DNA from: Syntrophaceae bacterium UBA5764
GTDB lineage: Bacteria > Desulfobacterota > Syntrophia > Syntrophales > Smithellaceae
Assembly: GCA_002418825.1 (NCBI GenBank)
Contig: DIEW01000029.1
Span: forward strand, 8,005 to 26,885
Reading direction: 5' to 3'
Length of the DNA: 18,881 nt
Positions 1-6,467 of this stretch are shown here, piece by piece; position 1 is the stretch's first letter; each line of letters starts with the position of its first letter. Under the pieces are notes generated by a model that made no database searches, had not been told where the DNA came from, and worked only from the letters and a program-made list of their open reading frames with translations. Both the position numbers and the translations under genes were made by a program.

Positions 1-2
1 CA

Positions 3-593
3 TTCAACTCGCTTGACCCTCCGACACGGGAGACGCTGATCGACGACCTCCGGCATATTCTGGAGGAAACAAAAATTACCGCCGTGCTGGCGCTGCACGA
101 TCGCGAGGAAACGCTTAGGTTAGCGCAGGATGTAGTTGTGATGAGCGGGGGAAAAATAATCCAGCAGGGTGCCACTGCGCAGGTATTTCAGCAGCCGGTT
201 AATGAATATATCGCCAGTTTTGTCGGAACGGAAGTTATTCTCGAAGGTGTGGTCAAAACAAGCAAAGAAGGATTAATGGAGATAGCGGTAAACGGTCAAG
301 TTATAGAAGCAGTCGGCGAGTTTAAGGAGGGACAAAAAGTCTGCTGTTGCCTGCGGCCGGAAAATATTACTGTTTCCAAAACCATACCCGGGAAAATCAG
401 CGCCCGCAATGTTTTTGAGGCCAGGGTTATCAAGGCCGTTCGTCAGGCTTATTTCTACAAGCTCACGCTGGATTGCGGTTTTACGCTTTCCGCCTACATC
501 ACGCTGCCTTCTTTTGATGAACTGAACATCCGCGAAGGAAGCATGCTGGTTGTGTCTTTTAAGGCCACCGCCGTGCATGTAATAAAACGATAA
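3..593 (+). CDS. ABC transporter ATP-binding protein, tungstate/molybdate type (5' truncated)
   Basis: The reading frame is open from base 3, so the gene begins outside the window. The first visible residues (FNSLDPPTRE) are the Walker B/D-loop end of an ABC ATPase, followed by a switch-histidine segment (ALHDREE). The remaining part, from about the FVGTEV segment onward, is a TOBE/Mop-like domain ending in SFKATAVHVIKR, a C-terminal ending that is characteristic of the oxyanion importers ModC/TupC/WtpC. The protein would power uptake of tungstate or molybdate at the inner face of the membrane; which anion cannot be told without the permease and binding protein upstream. It stops 9 bases before the stop of the convergent antiporter. 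An unusual run of three cysteines lies in the TOBE domain (GQKVCCCLRPEN). Family assignment is firm; substrate is inferred. Confidence 0.82.
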   Translation, partial: FNSLDPPTRETLIDDLRHILEETKITAVLALHDREETLRLAQDVVVMSGGKIIQQGATAQVFQQPVNEYIASFVGTEVILEGVVKTSKEGLMEIAVNGQVIEAVGEFKEGQKVCCCLRPENITVSKTIPGKISARNVFEARVIKAVRQAYFYKLTLDCGFTLSAYITLPSFDELNIREGSMLVVSFKATAVHVIKR

Positions 594-602
594 TTATTGC
601 AG

Positions 603-1805
603 CTAAAGCTTATTAATAATGTCTTTTTCGTCTGGTACCTGATCGTCAAGGAACGGTTTTTCCAGTAAATGTTTCGGCAGAAAAAAATTATTGGCGATAA
701 GCGTCGGTATTACCGCGCTGGCAATTACCGCGCCGACGATGAGAGAATATTGTTCTTGCGAAATGATATTATTAGTCAAGCCATACAATGCCGAGATAGT
801 TCCAAACGTAAGCCCGGTGGACATGAGCAAGGTGTAATACCATTTTTCTCTTTTATCATCCCTGAAATTGCGTATTGCCGGATATAAACCAAATATTTTT
901 GAAATTACCTTTCCGAAAAAAAGCAAAACAAAAAACACAGGAGCGGCAATCAGCGCGGGTATGGAAACAAGCGCGCCGGCGCGTAGAAAATACAATGGTG
1001 TTAAAAAGCCGATGGTCAGAGTTCGTAACCTTCGGACGAAATGGCCATCTTTTTCCATCGTTCTCGCGAGCACCATGCCGATGATATACGCGGGAAGAAC
1101 CGGCTCACTGCCCGACCATAAAGCTAAAACCCCCATGGTCAGCAATATAAAAATCACCCATTTTGCCCGGATGGCGGCTGTTTTATAAGCGAAGCGTTTG
1201 ATTATGTAATCCGTCATTGGTCGCAGAAAAATACTTAAAACGATCGTTGCCCCGATAAATATAAAAGTCTTGTATGTGAACGGAGCAAATATCAACCCGA
1301 GCGCGATGACGGTTCCCAAGTCGTTGATAAAACATGCCCCTAAAACTCCTTTGCCGAATTCGGTTGTGTTAAATCCATACTCCAGCATGACCGCGTAAAC
1401 TACAGCCATTGAAGTTGTGGAAAGGGCGATGCCGCACAGCAGGCTTACCTGCAGATTCCATCCAATAATGTAATAGGCGACAAGAGAACATCCGATAAAG
1501 GGAGCGAAAAATCCGACCAGCCCGATAACGGAAACTTCTTTAATTTTTGATTTCATCGCGTCAGGGTTTAATTCCGCGCCGGCGAGGAAGGTCAGCATAA
1601 TTGCCCCGACGCCTGTTAATAATTTCATCCAGTCAGCGTTTAAAGAGAGATTATCTAGCAGGTTAAAATAATAAGCCGCGTATCCTATTGCTGCGCCGAC
1701 AATTATTTCCATCAAGGCGATAGAAATTTTCAGGCGGTTGGCAAGGATAGTTGATAAAACAGCGGCAAAAAACCAAAAAGCGGCGAGTAAATAGATACTT
1801 TCCAT
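603..1805 (-). CDS. Cation:proton antiporter (CPA superfamily), fluoride-riboswitch controlled
   Basis: 400-residue polytopic membrane protein made almost entirely of hydrophobic helices, with the layout of CPA-type Na+/H+ exchangers. The ion-binding signature CFINDLGTV places an Asn-Asp pair at residues 161-162; ND in this position is typical of electroneutral CPA1-like exchangers, whereas DD is typical of electrogenic ones, so this one may be electroneutral (inference). Other family features are the LTFLAGAELNP segment near residue 71 and STTSMAVV near 129. ATG start with AAAGGAG seven bases upstream. That Shine-Dalgarno is part of a fluoride riboswitch expression platform, and a separate promoter lies further upstream, so the gene is independently fluoride-controlled. 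Na+/H+ antiporters are a known class of fluoride-riboswitch targets. Whether it moves fluoride, or restores ion/pH balance after HF entry, cannot be read from sequence. Confidence 0.85.
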   Translation of the reverse strand: MESIYLLAAFWFFAAVLSTILANRLKISIALMEIIVGAAIGYAAYYFNLLDNLSLNADWMKLLTGVGAIMLTFLAGAELNPDAMKSKIKEVSVIGLVGFFAPFIGCSLVAYYIIGWNLQVSLLCGIALSTTSMAVVYAVMLEYGFNTTEFGKGVLGACFINDLGTVIALGLIFAPFTYKTFIFIGATIVLSIFLRPMTDYIIKRFAYKTAAIRAKWVIFILLTMGVLALWSGSEPVLPAYIIGMVLARTMEKDGHFVRRLRTLTIGFLTPLYFLRAGALVSIPALIAAPVFFVLLFFGKVISKIFGLYPAIRNFRDDKREKWYYTLLMSTGLTFGTISALYGLTNNIISQEQYSLIVGAVIASAVIPTLIANNFFLPKHLLEKPFLDDQVPDEKDIINKL

Positions 1806-1881
1806 AAAATGACTCCTTTTGTTGAATTAAGCAGGAGTCATTAGCAGTATCTGCGATTAGGGGTGAACTCCATCACCCGCG
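1806..1881 (-). promoter_or_regulatory. Fluoride riboswitch (crcB motif) before antiporter
   Basis: On the minus strand the 18 bases at 1878-1861 read GGGTGATGGAGTTCACCC: a perfect 6-bp stem (GGGTGA/TCACCC) around a TGGAGT loop, the signature 5' half of the fluoride aptamer. The 3' half, GCTAATGACTCCTGC (1844-1830), supplies ACTCC (complement of 1834-1838) for the pseudoknot with the loop GGAGT. The same ACTCC is embedded in ATGACTCCT (1833-1841), perfectly complementary over 9 bp to AGGAGTCAT (1809-1817), which contains the antiporter Shine-Dalgarno. Fluoride binding should therefore free the ribosome site: an ON switch acting on translation. No terminator-like U tract is seen, which argues against transcriptional control. 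Confidence 0.92.
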
Positions 1882-1911
1882 CGAAAGAAATTCGATCTTT
1901 ACGGCACGCGA

Positions 1912-1940
1912 CATTAATCAAATAATAATTTCCTTGTCAA
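1912..1940 (-). promoter_or_regulatory. Putative sigma-70 promoter for the antiporter leader
   Basis: A perfect -35 TTGACA (complement of 1935-1940) is followed after 16 bases by ATTAAT (complement of 1913-1918), a 4/6 match to the -10 box. A transcript would start near 1905, about 27 bases before the riboswitch aptamer. It lies just past the stop codon of the TauE/SafE gene, so the antiporter has its own promoter, although read-through from the upstream operon remains possible. Confidence 0.55.
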
Positions 1941-1959
1941 GATATTATTCTGATTTTTT

Positions 1960-2679
1960 TTATTGCAGGAATATCAGATGTAGCGCGGATAAAATTAATA
2001 AAATCTCAACCAGCAAAACGAATTTATCTTTGGATAGTTTTTGAGCAATCTTGTTGCCTGTCCAGGATCCAAGAATCATTGCTATTCCAAGAATTATTCC
2101 GTATCCTAACTCTTGCGCGCCGATTAAAGCGTATTTTTGGTAAACAATCGTTTTTGTAATGTGCATCGCGAGCGCGGTAACAGCTTCGCTTGCAATATAA
2201 GAAATGGCTGATAAATCTAGACCCAGAAAGAAAGCAGCGCCAAGCGGACCGGCAGAACCTGCTATTCCTGATAAAAAGCCGGTCAAGGCACCGCCTAATA
2301 ACAGGCCTTTATTGCCGAAATTGAAATGGGTGACATTCTGCCTTCTCATAATAACGATAAAAATCAGGAAGATACCGATACCGATGAGAATATGTTTTGC
2401 GGGTAAATCCACAAAAAGTAAGCTGCCGATAATGCTGAAGGGAATGGCCGTTATGATAAAGTAAATAACTGGTTGCCACTTTATTTCTGTTCGTCCAAAC
2501 CAGATACGGGAAGCATTGCCGAATAATTGAGCAATAGTAAGGACAGGCACGGCTGCTTTAACGCCAAGCATGTTTGTTAGGATAGGCAATAATAACAAAG
2601 CGCCCCCGAAACCTGCCACGCCGGATATGGCAGCCGCAAACCAACTCAAAATAAACAGGAAAAAAAGTGTAGTAAACAA
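1960..2679 (-). CDS. TauE/SafE-family permease (putative anion exporter)
   Basis: About 239 residues, eight or so hydrophobic helices, with the two inverted half-repeats of the TauE/SafE (DUF81) family: GVAGFGGALLLLP in the N-terminal half and GIAGSAGPLGAAFFLG in the C-terminal half. Family members are membrane permeases linked to export of sulfite, sulfoacetate and other small anions; substrates are mostly unknown. There is no in-frame ATG near the start; TTG at 2679 lies eight bases from a GGAG, while the TTG at 2685 is only two bases from it, so I chose 2679. It is the last gene of the riboswitch-headed operon GTPase-enolase-HIT-permease, 52 bases after the HIT gene as annotated by stop and start. 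That context makes fluoride or a fluorinated anion a possible substrate, which is inference only. Confidence 0.82.
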   Translation of the reverse strand: MFTTLFFLFILSWFAAAISGVAGFGGALLLLPILTNMLGVKAAVPVLTIAQLFGNASRIWFGRTEIKWQPVIYFIITAIPFSIIGSLLFVDLPAKHILIGIGIFLIFIVIMRRQNVTHFNFGNKGLLLGGALTGFLSGIAGSAGPLGAAFFLGLDLSAISYIASEAVTALAMHITKTIVYQKYALIGAQELGYGIILGIAMILGSWTGNKIAQKLSKDKFVLLVEILLILSALHLIFLQ

Positions 2680-2737
2680 ACTCAATACTCCATCTTTCTT
2701 AAGCTTGTTTCCGCGTAGTTGAAATTATATTATGGTA

Positions 2738-3172
2738 CTAGAACTTTAAAAGTTGCGCTGCTTCTTCCATCTGCGCGGGTGTTTTAAGTTCTGCCAGCAT
2801 CTGGGGAGATTCCTGAAAGTTTTCCAACGCGTTGAAAAATTTATCCAAGACATCTCCGCTGTAAGTTGGTATCAGAAAAAGATGCGTGTGCGGGATTCTA
2901 CGGCCGCGGGCGTAAAGAAAAACAAAGTCAGGCTTAAAGACCTTCATCATTTTTTCCGAAACATTTTTTGCCATCTTAAATAGACTGGCGTTTTCTTCCT
3001 CATTTAATTCATGCCACCAGGGAACATGACGCTTGGATATTACCAGGCAATGCCCCTTGGTGTAAGGGTGAATATCCAGAATGCACACGGATAATTCGTC
3101 TTCATAAATTTTATAAGCCGATGCTTTACCTGCTACAATGTCGCAAAAGACACAATTTTCTGGATTTGTCAT
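2738..3172 (-). CDS. HIT-family nucleotide-binding/hydrolase protein with altered triad
   Basis: 144 residues with the HIT fold pattern: an N-terminal CVFCDI segment (residues 7-12), the HPYTKGHCLVISKRH strand region (35-49), and the active-site strand RIPHTHLFLIP (92-102). HIT proteins are nucleoside-monophosphate hydrolases or transferases acting on the alpha-phosphate; the middle histidine of H-x-H-x-H is the nucleophile. Here H95 and nucleophile H97 are present but the third histidine is Phe99, and the usual Asn/Gly-Gln segment before the triad reads YARGRR, so activity may be altered. ATG start with GAGGA six bases upstream. It follows enolase in the fluoride-riboswitch operon, with a strong hairpin in the 75-base gap. 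Some HIT enzymes cleave P-F bonds in nucleotide phosphorofluoridates, so a fluoride-related clean-up role is conceivable but unproven. Confidence 0.85.
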   Translation of the reverse strand: MTNPENCVFCDIVAGKASAYKIYEDELSVCILDIHPYTKGHCLVISKRHVPWWHELNEEENASLFKMAKNVSEKMMKVFKPDFVFLYARGRRIPHTHLFLIPTYSGDVLDKFFNALENFQESPQMLAELKTPAQMEEAAQLLKF

Positions 3173-3192
3173 AAAAATTCCTCAAATACTAA

Positions 3193-3221
3193 ACGAGCAG
3201 GTTTTAAAAAAACCTGCTCGT
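3193..3221 (-). repeat. Perfect 13-bp inverted repeat (hairpin) between enolase and HIT genes
   Basis: ACGAGCAGGTTTT at 3193-3205 is the exact reverse complement of 3209-3221, leaving a 3-base loop. The stem is long and GC-rich at its base, but on the minus strand it is followed by TTAGTATTTGAG and not by a clean U tract. It may be a weak terminator, or a processing/stabilising hairpin that sets the ratio of enolase to the downstream HIT and permease genes. Confidence 0.7.
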
Positions 3222-3247
3222 CAATAAAATTCATAGCTAAAGAGAAC

Positions 3248-4525
3248 TCATTTTGCCAGCGGATTAGAAAAGACAGAAGCGCTGCCCAACTCGTATTCAA
3301 TTTCCATTAATCTGTTGTATTTAGCGATGCGCTCGCTGCGGCATGCAGAACCGGTTTTGAGCTGACCGCCTCCCATGGCAACTGCGAAGTCGGCGATAAA
3401 AGCGTCTTCCGTTTCGCCCGAGCGGTGAGAAATAACAAATCCCCAGCCCGCCTGGCGGCACATTTGGATTGCTTCAATCGTTTCCGTGACCGAACCGATC
3501 TGATTAAGCTTGATTAATACGGCATTGGCCGCTTTTTCCTTGATGCCGCGAGCGATGTATTTTGTGTTGGTTACGAAAAGGTCATCCCCGACCACCTGGA
3601 TCTTATCACCCTGCTCAGCGGTCTGTTTTTTGAATCCCGCCCAGTCGTTTTCTGCCAGGCCGTCTTCGATCGAAACAATGGGATATTTTTTAATCCAGCT
3701 TTTATAAAAGGCGACCATTTCATCGGTTGATTTTTTGCCTTGTTTGGACTTGGCCAGGTTATATTTGCCTGATTCGTAAAATGAACTTGCCGCGGGATCA
3801 AGCGCGATAGCGATATCTTTGCCCGGTTTGTAGCCGGCTTTTTCGATGGCCTGAATAATGACTTCGCAGGCTTCATCGTTGCTTTTCAGATTGGGAGCAA
3901 ACCCGCCTTCGTCACCCACGTTGGTGGCGTAACCTTTTTTGCTTAAAATGGCTTTCAGGGCGTGAAAGGTTTCCGCGCCGTAACGCAGAGCTTCGGCAAA
4001 AGTGGGGGCGCCGAGAGGCATAATCATGAATTCCTGCAAATCCACGCTGTTGTCCGCGTGCTTGCCGCCGTTAAGAATATTCATCATCGGCACAGGGATG
4101 CGTGTAGCGCTCGGGCCACCGAGATAAGCGTAAAGCGGAAGATTAACTGATATGGAAGCTACTCTAGCCACCGCCATGGATACGGCAACAATGGCATTGG
4201 CGCCGAGTTTCGCTTTAGTCGGCGTGCCGTCCAGATCAATCATAATTTTGTCAATCTGTGCCTGACATATGGGATCAATACCGATCAGCGCCGGCGCAAT
4301 TTTTTTGTTGACGTTGGCCACGGCTTTAAGCGTACCTTTGCCTCCATAGCGTTTTTTGTCACCGTCGCGCAGTTCCACGGCCTCATTTTCGCCGGTGGAA
4401 GCCCCCGAGGGACACGAGGCCGAAGCCGTGATTCCGTTATCCAATGTGATGGTTGCTTTAACTGTCGGATTGCCGCGCGAATCCAGAATTTCCATGGCGC
4501 GAATTTCTCTGATTTTTCTTTTCAT
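3248..4525 (-). CDS. eno: Enolase (phosphopyruvate hydratase)
   Basis: 425 residues, full length for bacterial enolase, which interconverts 2-phosphoglycerate and phosphoenolpyruvate in glycolysis/gluconeogenesis in the cytoplasm. Conserved landmarks are all present: HADNSVDLQEFMI (156-168), the general-acid/base region VGDEGGFAPN with Glu206, metal ligands Asp243 (LDPAAS), Glu287 (SIEDGL) and Asp314 (GDDL), the catalytic lysine in VLIKLNQIG (Lys339), and SHRSGETED (366-374). ATG start with an AAAGGA Shine-Dalgarno ten bases upstream. It is second in the operon, 29 bases after the dynamin-like GTPase. Enolase is classically inhibited by fluoride plus phosphate and Mg2+, and eno is a known fluoride-riboswitch target, so its place here fits replacement of inhibited enzyme. 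Whether this is the only enolase in the genome cannot be seen. Confidence 0.97.
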   Translation of the reverse strand: MKRKIREIRAMEILDSRGNPTVKATITLDNGITASASCPSGASTGENEAVELRDGDKKRYGGKGTLKAVANVNKKIAPALIGIDPICQAQIDKIMIDLDGTPTKAKLGANAIVAVSMAVARVASISVNLPLYAYLGGPSATRIPVPMMNILNGGKHADNSVDLQEFMIMPLGAPTFAEALRYGAETFHALKAILSKKGYATNVGDEGGFAPNLKSNDEACEVIIQAIEKAGYKPGKDIAIALDPAASSFYESGKYNLAKSKQGKKSTDEMVAFYKSWIKKYPIVSIEDGLAENDWAGFKKQTAEQGDKIQVVGDDLFVTNTKYIARGIKEKAANAVLIKLNQIGSVTETIEAIQMCRQAGWGFVISHRSGETEDAFIADFAVAMGGGQLKTGSACRSERIAKYNRLMEIEYELGSASVFSNPLAK

Positions 4526-4554
4526 AGTGGTGTCCTTTCAGAATAAATTTTATG

Positions 4555-6216
4555 TTATGCCGCCAAATTATCCGATAAATTTCGCAGCTTAACGATCAAT
4601 AGTTTTATCTCTTCCGTTTTTCCTTTGGTTTGCAAGAGCAATCCTTCAATTGTGGCAATTTCCTTTTGCACGTAGTTTATGGCCTGATTGCGCATAGAAT
4701 CTATAGCATAATTTATTCTTTTTTCCCACTGGTAGGCTAGCCTTGATATATTAATTTCTACCTCTCGCGGCAGACCTCTGATAAAGTGACGCTCAAAAAG
4801 TTTACGGAAAATAAACATGGGAATCAAAAACCAAATTAAATCAAGGTGAATATCGAAGGATTTGGTGAAAGCGATATCAGGCTCATCAGGCTGCGGCGGC
4901 TTGATTTCCCATTCCACATCCGCCAATTTTATACCCAGAACCTTCTCGATATTGGAGTTTAACGATTGACGAAAAACTTCAATAGATCGCGAAAAACTGG
5001 CATGCGCCTTCTTCAATGTGCCGTAAAAATTGTGATGTTCCGTTTTTGAAAGCAGGCGCATTTCTTCGGATAGGATTTGCGATACCCAGTCTTCATAGCG
5101 TCGGCTAAGTTTCCAGAGGTTGCCCTTCCATAAAGGAATTTCCTTGGCTAATTTAGTTCTAATTTTATTTGTTAACGGCGCCTGAAAATTTTCCAAATAT
5201 GTCTGAATAAGCGTCCTGGTCTGGCGCTGGTTTTCGCGCGCGATTATTATCAGTTCTTCACGGATGATATTTTCATTTACTTTTTCGTTAATAATTTGCG
5301 CGCGAAGTGTTTCTTTCTGCTGGTCCACCTGCAAAGAGCTGTTCAGGGCGATGTTTAGATAACCAAGTGTGCTTTTCACGAGAAACCTTGTTTTGTGACG
5401 CAGAATCCGCTGGAATTCAAAATCACGGTTTGCGCTTATTTTTAAGATTTCACTTTCGATAATTTCTTTGTAACGATTTGTTTCATTTTTCGTAGAATAA
5501 AGATAAACGGGTAATTCCCGATTCAATTCTTTTTGCAGGATTTGCCGGAAAAAATTTATTACTTCATTTTGTTGCCCCGCGGAAAGAAGATCGGCTTTGG
5601 TTAAAAGTATTATTATTTTTGGTGTATGAATAGTTAATTCGGAAATAAATACCAGGTCATTTTCAGAAAGCGGCCTGTCCGCGCTGATGGCCAGCAAAGC
5701 GGTGCCCACCTCCGGCAGCCAGTTTTCCGCTGTGGACTGATGATACTTATAAACACTGCCGAGGCCCGGTGTGTCCACCAGGCGCAATCCGGCATATTTT
5801 CGGAGAGAGGGGAGTTCAATATCAACAATCGCCACATTTTTGCTGTTGTCCGGATTTTTGGCCTCCGACGTAAATTCGGCAATATCGGCAAGTGGCACGG
5901 ATGTAACAGTACCATCAAAATGCCGGACGGTTATATTTTCTTTTTCTCCGTATTGCAGGCGGGTTATCGCCGTGGTCACGGGGATTACACCCACGGGCAA
6001 AACTTTCTGTCCTAAAAGACTGTTGAGAAAAGAGCTTTTTCCTGTCTTGAATTGTCCCAAAACAGCAATATCAATAGGCGGGTTTTGCGCCAGCAGTGTT
6101 TGTGCCGCTTCCAGTTGGCGTTCCTGGGAGACTAACCCAAGCTTGTCCGTTATGCTGTAGATAGTATCAATGATATTTCTGATTTGTGAAAGGGTTGTTT
6201 TTTTTTGGTTTTCCAT
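4555..6216 (-). CDS. Dynamin-like / FeoB-unrelated large GTPase, first gene of fluoride operon
   Basis: 553 residues. The N-terminal domain is a clear P-loop GTPase: G1 GQFKTGKSS at 54-62, a candidate G2 threonine in PVTTAIT (about 82), G3 DTPG at 148-151 and G4 TKAD at 206-209. The GQFKTGKSSFLNSLLG sequence and PVTTAITRLQYG that follows are typical of the bacterial dynamin-like family. The rest (about 270-553) is charged, helical and coiled-coil-like, interrupted by a hydrophobic patch (459-470, LIWFLIPMFIF) that could dip into a membrane, as in dynamin paddles. ATG start with GGAG six bases upstream; that Shine-Dalgarno is sequestered in the riboswitch hairpin, so this is the gene under the most direct fluoride control. 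Role in fluoride resistance is unknown; membrane repair or remodelling is a guess. Confidence 0.85.
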   Translation of the reverse strand: MENQKKTTLSQIRNIIDTIYSITDKLGLVSQERQLEAAQTLLAQNPPIDIAVLGQFKTGKSSFLNSLLGQKVLPVGVIPVTTAITRLQYGEKENITVRHFDGTVTSVPLADIAEFTSEAKNPDNSKNVAIVDIELPSLRKYAGLRLVDTPGLGSVYKYHQSTAENWLPEVGTALLAISADRPLSENDLVFISELTIHTPKIIILLTKADLLSAGQQNEVINFFRQILQKELNRELPVYLYSTKNETNRYKEIIESEILKISANRDFEFQRILRHKTRFLVKSTLGYLNIALNSSLQVDQQKETLRAQIINEKVNENIIREELIIIARENQRQTRTLIQTYLENFQAPLTNKIRTKLAKEIPLWKGNLWKLSRRYEDWVSQILSEEMRLLSKTEHHNFYGTLKKAHASFSRSIEVFRQSLNSNIEKVLGIKLADVEWEIKPPQPDEPDIAFTKSFDIHLDLIWFLIPMFIFRKLFERHFIRGLPREVEINISRLAYQWEKRINYAIDSMRNQAINYVQKEIATIEGLLLQTKGKTEEIKLLIVKLRNLSDNLAA

Positions 6217-6293
6217 GAATAACTCCTTCGGGTAAATATCCTCCAGGAGTTATCAGCTATATAAGCGGTTATAAGGCGAACTCCATCACCTGA
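6217..6293 (-). promoter_or_regulatory. Fluoride riboswitch (crcB motif) before GTPase-eno-HIT-permease operon
   Basis: On the minus strand 6290-6275 reads GGTGATGGAGTTCGCC, a GGTGA/TCGCC stem with one wobble pair around a TGGAGT loop, matching the fluoride aptamer consensus closely. AACCGCT (6269-6263) and AGCTGATAACTCC (6258-6246) complete the aptamer, with ACTCC (complement of 6246-6250) available for the pseudoknot. ATAACTCCT (6245-6253) is perfectly complementary over 9 bp to AGGAGTTAT (6219-6227), which holds the GTPase Shine-Dalgarno. The logic is the same as in the other riboswitch of this window: ACTCC either closes the aptamer or hides the ribosome site. Aptamer plus platform fill the whole leader. 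Confidence 0.93.
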
Positions 6294-6302
6294 TGTTTCG
6301 TG

Positions 6303-6329
6303 TTTATAAAAAAGGATGGTTTTAGTCAA
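6303..6329 (-). promoter_or_regulatory. Putative sigma-70 promoter for the fluoride operon
   Basis: TTGACT (complement of 6324-6329) and TATAAA (complement of 6303-6308) are spaced by 15 bases, slightly short of optimal. A start six or seven bases downstream would fall near 6296, immediately before the aptamer stem at 6290, so the transcript would begin almost directly with the riboswitch. The location supports the call more than the spacing does. Confidence 0.5.
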
Positions 6330-6369
6330 TCTCATTATTGTTTCATGTATGCGATTACCAGAAAATAAT

Positions 6370-6398
6370 TTGAAAAATTATAATTATATTGGTTAAAT
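6370..6398 (+). promoter_or_regulatory. Possible promoter for the hotdog thioesterase gene
   Basis: TTGAAA (6370-6375) and TTAAAT (6393-6398) are separated by 17 bases, a 5/6 and a 4/6 match to sigma-70 boxes, upstream of the thioesterase ATG at 6468. The region is very AT-rich, so chance matches are likely. Confidence 0.25.
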
Positions 6399-6467
6399 GG
6401 CGCACATAAAAAATATTATGTATGTATTAGCGGAATTTTTTTGATTAGTTGATAAGGAGAAGAATTT

